The notes under the pieces are model-generated. The model saw only the letters and a list, made by a program, of their open reading frames with translations, had not been told where the DNA came from and searched no databases. A stretch of 8,747 nt of DNA from Tidjanibacter sp. (GTDB lineage: Bacteria > Bacteroidota > Bacteroidia > Bacteroidales > Rikenellaceae): contig JAGBVY010000109.1 of NCBI GenBank assembly GCA_017630115.1, positions 1 to 8,747 on the forward strand, read 5' to 3'. Positions 4,901-8,747 of this stretch are shown in pieces (position 1 is the stretch's first letter; each line of letters begins with the position of its first letter). The position numbers and the translations under genes are program-made.

Positions 4901-5347
4901 TTAGATTTTAAGCTTGGCAATAAACTTTCGTATCGGCCCATCGCCAATAGCAGGAGCGTGGCCATCTTCGGGATAGAACACAGTCAGTTCGCCGGGTTTG
5001 AGCGTAACGAAGTGGTCGCAACGCTCGTCGGAGAAACGCACATCCTTCTCGGCGTCGTAGTCGCCTCTCCACTGCTGAATCTCCTCCAAAGGTTTCCAAC
5101 CCTGAGTCTCGCTACCCTCCAAGAGCACCTGCACGTCGATATAGTCGCGGTGCACCTCGATGGGGGCATTCTCGCGCGTGAAGAGCGAGGGGGCGCAGTT
5201 GTTGATAAAGAGGTCGCGACCCTCAATCTCGTGGATTCCCAAGGGCATATTGAGTATGTCGTTCTGCTCGATAAACTCAAACAGGCGGGGCATCAAAGGG
5301 TGGAGCTTCTCCAACTCCACCCTATTATTTAGGTTCGACAGAATCAT
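4901..5347 (-). CDS. YhcH/YjgK/YiaL family protein (DUF386)
   Basis: The 148-residue product has the length and motifs of the YhcH/YiaL/EbgC single-domain cupin-like family. Visible features are GIHEIEGRDLFIN (37-49), the metal-site region EVHRDYIDVQVLLEG (64-78) with Glu64, His66 and Asp71, GW after it, and TVFYPEDGHAPA (122-133) with Glu127 and His130, ending in KFIAKLKI. Known members include sugar anomerases such as E. coli NanQ (YhcH), which acts on sialic acid, and EbgC, a subunit of a cryptic beta-galactosidase. The substrate cannot be told from this sequence, and no sugar gene is adjacent. The ATG lies 3 nt after the nfnB stop (AAGTAGAATATG), so it is probably cotranscribed and translationally coupled. 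It has no signal peptide and is probably cytoplasmic. Confidence 0.9.
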   Translation of the reverse strand: MILSNLNNRVELEKLHPLMPRLFEFIEQNDILNMPLGIHEIEGRDLFINNCAPSLFTRENAPIEVHRDYIDVQVLLEGSETQGWKPLEEIQQWRGDYDAEKDVRFSDERCDHFVTLKPGELTVFYPEDGHAPAIGDGPIRKFIAKLKI

Positions 5348-5350
5348 ATT

Positions 5351-6739
5351 CTACTTCTCCGAAAGATAAGCGTGAATAGCCTTAGCTGCCTTACGACCAG
5401 CACCCATAGCGAGGATTACGGTTGCAGCACCGGTCACAGCGTCACCACCTGCGAAGACACCCTCACGAGTGGTTGCGCCCTCCTCGGTAGCCACCAAGCA
5501 GCCCCTACGGTTGCGCTCCAAGCCCTCGGTGGTGGAGGCGATAAGTGGGTTGGGCGAAGTACCCAAAGCCATAATCACAGTGTCGCACTCAATCTCAAAC
5601 TCCGAGCCTGCAACCTCAACGGGCGAGCGGCGGCCACTCTCATCGGGCTCACCAAGTTCCATACGCACACATTTCAGAGCACGCACCCAGCCCTTCTCGT
5701 CGGCCTCAATCGACACAGGGTTGGTGAGCATTGCAAACTGAATACCCTCCTCTTTGGCGTGGTGCACCTCCTCCACACGGGCAGGAAGCTCAGCCTCCGA
5801 GCGACGATAGACGATGTAGGCCTCAGCGCCCAGACGCTTAGCCGAGCGCACAGCATCCATAGCCACGTTACCACCACCTACAACAGCCACCTTCTGGCCA
5901 CGACGTACGGGGGTGTCGTTGAGTTCGGGAGCGTAAGCACCCATAAGGTTGATGCGGGTGAGGAACTCGTTGGCCGAGAATACGCCATTGAGGTTCTCGC
6001 CGGGGATGCCCATAAACTTAGGCAGACCTGCACCCGAGCCTACAAAGACTGCCGAGAAACCCTCCTCGTCCATAAGGCTGTCGATGGTCACGGTGCGACC
6101 CACAATGATGTTCTTCTCAAATTTCACGCCCAGCCTCTCGACCTTCTCAATCTCGCGTGCCACAATACGATCTTTAGGCAGACGGAACTCGGGAATACCG
6201 TAGCTCAACACGCCACCCAAGCGGTGGAGCGCCTCGAAGACAGTCACCTCGTAGCCCAACTTAGCCAAGTCGGCAGCACAAGCCAAGCCTGCGGGGCCGC
6301 TACCCACAACAGCTACCTTCTTGCCATTGGGAGTAATCTCGGCCACCTCTTTCGAGCCATTTTCGAGTTGCCAGTCGCCAACAAAGCGTTCGAGCTTACC
6401 GATAGCCACAGGCTCGTGCTTCACACCAAGCACACACGAGCCCTCGCACTGGCTCTCCTGAGGACATACACGTCCACAAATCGAGGGCAGCAACGAGTCC
6501 TCGGCGATGATGTCGGCAGCAGCCTGATAGTTGCCAGCGGCAATCTCGGCAATGAAATTAGGAATCTGGATGCTCACTGGGCAGGCAGCCACACAGCGTG
6601 GATTGCGACAGTGCAGACAGCGCGAAGCCTCACGAGCGGCCTCCTCAACATTGAAACCGTAGCACACCTCCTCAAAGTTGGCGGCACGTTTGGCGGGTTC
6701 TTGCTCCCTGACGGGAGTGCGCGATATAATGTTTGCCAT
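5351..6739 (-). CDS. nfnB: NfnB/GltD-like FAD- and Fe-S-containing NADPH oxidoreductase
   Basis: The 462-residue product is a glutamate synthase small-subunit-type flavoprotein, often annotated NADPH-dependent glutamate synthase (GltA). The N-terminal domain has two cysteine clusters, CLHCRNPRCVAAC (41-53) and CGRVCPQESQCEGSC (88-102), that would bind two [4Fe-4S] centres. It continues with an FAD fold, VAVVGSGPAGLACAADLAK (142-160), an NADPH fold, VAVVGGGNVAMDAVRSAKR (284-302) followed by the Arg-rich YRRS that favours NADPH, and the closing FAD motif GVFAGGDAVTGAATVILAMG (427-446). It follows the FAD/[2Fe-2S] partner gene by 43 nt. Such a pair is the signature of NfnAB, which couples reduced ferredoxin and NADH to NADP+ reduction by electron bifurcation. 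A related sulfide dehydrogenase (SudAB) has the same make-up, so the physiological reaction is an inference. No large GltB subunit is adjacent. Confidence 0.9.
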   Translation of the reverse strand: MANIISRTPVREQEPAKRAANFEEVCYGFNVEEAAREASRCLHCRNPRCVAACPVSIQIPNFIAEIAAGNYQAAADIIAEDSLLPSICGRVCPQESQCEGSCVLGVKHEPVAIGKLERFVGDWQLENGSKEVAEITPNGKKVAVVGSGPAGLACAADLAKLGYEVTVFEALHRLGGVLSYGIPEFRLPKDRIVAREIEKVERLGVKFEKNIIVGRTVTIDSLMDEEGFSAVFVGSGAGLPKFMGIPGENLNGVFSANEFLTRINLMGAYAPELNDTPVRRGQKVAVVGGGNVAMDAVRSAKRLGAEAYIVYRRSEAELPARVEEVHHAKEEGIQFAMLTNPVSIEADEKGWVRALKCVRMELGEPDESGRRSPVEVAGSEFEIECDTVIMALGTSPNPLIASTTEGLERNRRGCLVATEEGATTREGVFAGGDAVTGAATVILAMGAGRKAAKAIHAYLSEK

Positions 6740-6782
6740 AATCTTCTTTTCTCTTTAATGAAAGGTTCTACATCTACTTGAT

Positions 6783-7655
6783 TTATTTGTCCAGACCGAT
6801 GCGGCACTTGTGGTCTTTGTAGCGCTCCAAGCGCCTCTGCTCCTCGTCGCGGTACTGGCCACTACGACGCATAGCCTCGTCGAAATCAACCTCGTGGGCA
6901 TCGAACTCAGGGCCATCAACACAAGTGAACTTGGTCTTGCCACCAACGCTCACCCTGCACGCACCACACATACCCGTACCATCGACCATCAGCGAGTTCA
7001 AAGATGCAATGGTGGGGATACCAAGCTCCTTGGTTGTGAGCGAGACAAACTTCATCATAATCATAGGACCAATGGTGATGACCGTATCATACTTCTTGCC
7101 ATCCTCCTCAACGAGCTTTTTCAAACAGCCCGTAACCATACCGTGGAAACCCTCCGAGCCGTCGTCGGTGGCGATGTAGAGGTTGCCAGCCACAGCCCTC
7201 ATCTCGTCGGTCAGAATCAAGAGGTCTTTGGTCTTAGCACCAATGATAACGTCGGCATCCACGCCGTGCTCTTTGAGCCACTTCACCTGAGGATAGACGG
7301 GGGCAGTACCCACACCACCTGCAATAAAGAGCAACTTCTTACCCCTAAGCTCCTCGATGTTCTCGTAGATGAAGTCGGAAGGACGGCCAAGAGGACCTGC
7401 GAAGTCCTCAACGCTGTCACCCTCCTCTTTCTCGGCCAATTTGAGTGTCGAAACACCCAATGTCTGCACAACAATCTGCACCGAGCCTCTCTCCACATCG
7501 TAGTCGGAGATGGTCAGAGGAATACGCTCTCCCTCAGGGGTGGAACGAAGAATGATAAACTGTCCGGGGTGGGCCGAAGCGGCTACCCTTGGGGCGTGAA
7601 TATCCATCAGATAGATATTCTCAGCCAACTTTACTTTCCTAAGAATCTCGTACAT
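6783..7655 (-). CDS. nfnA: NfnA-like FAD/NAD(P)-binding [2Fe-2S] subunit (sulfide/dihydroorotate dehydrogenase-like)
   Basis: The 290-residue product is a ferredoxin-NADP reductase-fold protein. The N-terminal barrel has the FAD motif RIPLTISDYD (44-53). The nucleotide-binding half begins IAGGVGTAPVYPQVKWL (111-127) and includes TDDGSEGFHGMVT (163-175). A C-terminal cysteine motif, DGTGMCGACRV (225-235) with a further Cys at 245 in FTCVDGPEFDAHEVD, binds a [2Fe-2S] cluster. This fits NfnA, and also the electron-transfer subunits PyrK and SudB. No dihydroorotate dehydrogenase gene is adjacent, whereas the GltD-like partner follows at once, so the Nfn/Sud assignment is better supported. The enzyme is cytoplasmic. 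The start has a weak GGAAG at about 10 nt upstream (AAAAGGAAGAATATG). I see no -7 box in the 59-nt gap before it, so read-through from the DUF1573 gene is possible. Confidence 0.9.
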   Translation of the reverse strand: MYEILRKVKLAENIYLMDIHAPRVAASAHPGQFIILRSTPEGERIPLTISDYDVERGSVQIVVQTLGVSTLKLAEKEEGDSVEDFAGPLGRPSDFIYENIEELRGKKLLFIAGGVGTAPVYPQVKWLKEHGVDADVIIGAKTKDLLILTDEMRAVAGNLYIATDDGSEGFHGMVTGCLKKLVEEDGKKYDTVITIGPMIMMKFVSLTTKELGIPTIASLNSLMVDGTGMCGACRVSVGGKTKFTCVDGPEFDAHEVDFDEAMRRSGQYRDEEQRRLERYKDHKCRIGLDK

Positions 7656-7695
7656 ATTCTTCCTTTTAAGTAGTTTTGTGTTAGATATTTTTATT

Positions 7696-7716
7696 AGTTG
7701 TCAGTTGTCAGTTATC
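7696..7716. repeat. Tandem 7-bp repeat (AGTTGTC x3) at the DUF1573 gene end
   Basis: AGTTGTC (7696-7702), AGTTGTC (7703-7709) and AGTTATC (7710-7716) are exactly contiguous. The last copy overlaps the stop codon of the DUF1573 gene. It resembles the other gap-located heptamer arrays in this window in size but not in sequence. Confidence 0.6.
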
Positions 7717-8482
7717 AATTTGCAGTCGATTCTGCATTCAATACTACCGCTCGGGTGGTAAAGAGATTTTCCTCGGTTGCGGTGGCTCCCTCTATTAGTA
7801 TTCGGAAGCTGTCGCGCAGCAGTCCACCCTCCGGCACCACCTCACCAATAGTGTAGGTCATAGTCATAAGAACTCTCTCGTCGGGTGCTATCTGCTCGGG
7901 AAGGAACAATTCAAGCGCCCCGCTCTGCTCCACCCACTCGGGAGTAACCCAAAGAGGGTCATCCGAGCTATTGTAGAGGATGAGGGCCATCGAACGAGTA
8001 TTACCCTGTGCAATTTTACCAAAGGAACGGTAGGTAACGTCGGCACGCAACCCTCCGCCCAAGTCGTAGGGGAACTCTTCGGCCACACTCTGGGGGCGAG
8101 GATTGACCCTACCCTTGATGCGTAGCTCTTGGCGCCCTTTGCCCGAATCAAAGACGAGCGTTATGCTCCTCTCCACCCTACCCGAACGACCTTCGGGGTC
8201 GAAGGTGACCACCACCGTTCCCTCGCCTCCGGCTTTCAGAGGTTTGCGAGAGTAGTCGCTTGTGGTGCAACCACACGAGGTATAGACCCTCTCGATGGCT
8301 ACCGAGTGGTCGGCCTCATTGCGATAGTGGAAGGTGTAGCTCACGGGCCCGTCTTCCTCGTTGATGCGTCCCATATTCCACTCTGTCGCATCAAAAACCA
8401 ACGATATGGCCTGAGAGTCATCCTGCGCTGCGAGGCTTTGACCCAGCAAAATCGCCACGAACAATATGAATACTCTACGCAT
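7715..8482 (-). CDS. Secreted DUF1573 domain protein
   Basis: From the ATG at 8482 the product has 255 residues. MRRVFILFVAILLGQSLAAQ (1-20) is a clear Sec signal peptide with no lipobox cysteine, so the protein is predicted to be periplasmic. Residues about 28-125 form the DUF1573 domain, an Ig-like (ASPM/SPD-2/Hydin-like) beta sandwich. It has WNMGRI, then FHYRNEADHSVAIERV, the hallmark TSCGCTTSDY (68-77), LKAGGEGTVVVTFDP (82-96) and GRVERSITLVFDSG (101-114). A second beta-rich domain (about 130-245) follows without a recognisable motif. DUF1573 proteins are abundant in Bacteroidota and their function is unknown. A longer ORF opens 13 codons upstream at 8521, but that start would lie upstream of the -7 box TATCTTTG. 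The chosen ATG gives a perfect signal peptide. No terminator separates it from nfnA. Confidence 0.92.
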   Translation of the reverse strand: MRRVFILFVAILLGQSLAAQDDSQAISLVFDATEWNMGRINEEDGPVSYTFHYRNEADHSVAIERVYTSCGCTTSDYSRKPLKAGGEGTVVVTFDPEGRSGRVERSITLVFDSGKGRQELRIKGRVNPRPQSVAEEFPYDLGGGLRADVTYRSFGKIAQGNTRSMALILYNSSDDPLWVTPEWVEQSGALELFLPEQIAPDERVLMTMTYTIGEVVPEGGLLRDSFRILIEGATATEENLFTTRAVVLNAESTAN

Positions 8483-8488
8483 AACATA

Positions 8489-8496
8489 CAAAGATA
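8489..8496 (-). promoter_or_regulatory. -7 box abutting the DUF1573 start codon
   Basis: The minus strand reads TATCTTTG, and its last base is followed by only 6 nt (TATGTT) before the ATG at 8482. At 19-bp spacing upstream there is GTTG (8519-8516), a partial -33 match. The mRNA is predicted to be leaderless or to have a leader of a few bases. Confidence 0.55.
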
Positions 8497-8579
8497 CTCT
8501 TTTCCTCGGAGAAAGCAACACAAAAAAGAGTTAATAATTGGGGTGAAATAATTTTTTTCTAAAAATAATGCACTTTTTA

Positions 8580-8610
8580 TTTGGAGGTAAAGTTTTTTGC
8601 TGTATATTTG
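8580..8610 (+). promoter_or_regulatory. Consensus promoter of the tRNA-Asn gene
   Basis: TTTG (8580-8583), exactly 19 bp, then TATATTTG (8603-8610) is a perfect Bacteroidetes -33/-7 promoter. Transcription should start near 8617, giving a leader of about 55 nt before the mature tRNA. The leader contains a small hairpin, CACGA / TCGTG (8636-8640 with 8646-8650). The promoter is divergent from that of the DUF1573 gene. Confidence 0.8.
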
Positions 8611-8670
8611 CACTCGCAAAACGGTTCTAACGTATCACGAGAGGGTCGTGGAGCAAAAAATAAGGTATAT

Positions 8671-8744
8671 TCCTCAGTAGCTCAGTTGGTTAGAGCACCT
8701 GACTGTTAATCAGGGGGTCCTAGGTTCAAGTCCTAGCTGAGGAG
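8671..8744 (+). tRNA. tRNA-Asn (anticodon GTT)
   Basis: A complete 74-nt cloverleaf folds by eye. The acceptor TCCTCAG (8671-8677) pairs with CTGAGGA (8737-8743). The D arm is GCTC/GAGC (8680-8683, 8693-8696). The anticodon stem is CCTGA/TCAGG, with loop CTGTTAA and anticodon GTT at 8705-8707. The variable loop has 5 nt, and the T arm is CTAGG/CCTAG with loop TTCAAGT. The discriminator is G8744, as expected for tRNA-Asn. The following bases are CAA, so the 3' CCA is not encoded and must be added by the nucleotidyltransferase. More tRNA genes could follow beyond the window. Confidence 0.97.
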
Positions 8745-8747
8745 CAA

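Noticed and set aside
5372..6781. A 469-codon open frame on the plus strand opposite nfnB
   Set aside because: It lies wholly antisense to a gene with intact Fe-S, FAD and NADPH motifs. Its translation is rich in His, Thr and Leu with no recognisable domain, and such long antisense frames arise from the codon bias of the real gene.
6810..7673. A 287-codon open frame on the plus strand opposite nfnA
   Set aside because: It is antisense to a well-conserved flavoprotein gene, its composition is unlike a folded protein, and it has no promoter or start context of its own.
7669..7680. Plus-strand TAGTTTTG resembling a -7 box
   Set aside because: It points into the antisense of the DUF1573 gene with no gene or RNA structure downstream and no TTTG 19 bp upstream, so it is probably a chance match.

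Overview
The window looks like chromosomal DNA from a Bacteroidales bacterium, perhaps close to Alistipes/Rikenellaceae. This rests on three things seen in the sequence: promoters of the Bacteroidetes type (TAnnTTTG at -7, in two cases with TTTG exactly 19 bp upstream), the near absence of Shine-Dalgarno sites, and family content typical of that phylum (DUF1573 protein, DUF6427-like membrane protein, GdhA with a Bacteroides-type N-terminus, NfnAB-like pair). The genus is an inference. Genes look GC-moderate and gaps AT-rich. I see no insertion sequence, phage gene, CRISPR array or other sign of recent transfer.

Layout. 1-164 (-): 5' end of glutamate dehydrogenase gdhA, divergent from gcvT (400-1503, +), the aminomethyltransferase of the glycine cleavage system, which ends at a strong bidirectional terminator. 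1504-1957 has no protein gene but holds short tandem repeats and a well-formed candidate small RNA on the minus strand: a perfect -33/-7 promoter, a 5' hairpin, a C/A-rich unpaired linker and an intrinsic terminator, about 95 nt in all. 1958-2893 (-) is an AraC-type regulator. 3064-4065 (-) is a polytopic membrane protein, divergent from rnhB (4151-4747, +; RNase HII). A second bidirectional terminator (4799-4828) separates rnhB from a minus-strand cluster: DUF1573 periplasmic protein (7715-8482), nfnA (6783-7655), nfnB (5351-6739) and a YhcH/YiaL sugar-binding-fold protein (4901-5347). A tRNA-Asn(GTT) with its own perfect promoter closes the window (8671-8744, +).

How it fits together. Most genes are housekeeping. 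GdhA, GcvT and the NfnAB-like flavoprotein pair touch nitrogen, one-carbon and NADPH/ferredoxin balance, but only nfnA-nfnB-yhcH are packed tightly enough to suggest an operon. The two most unusual signals are the unannotated small RNA at about 1699-1792 and a set of three genes (membrane protein, rnhB, DUF1573) whose -7 box lies only 6-7 nt before the start codon, which predicts leaderless or almost leaderless mRNAs. A third pattern is that several gaps carry 7-9 bp tandem repeats, and both intergenic terminators share the same ACTCGGGT stem core and have GTTAGAC repeats beside them.
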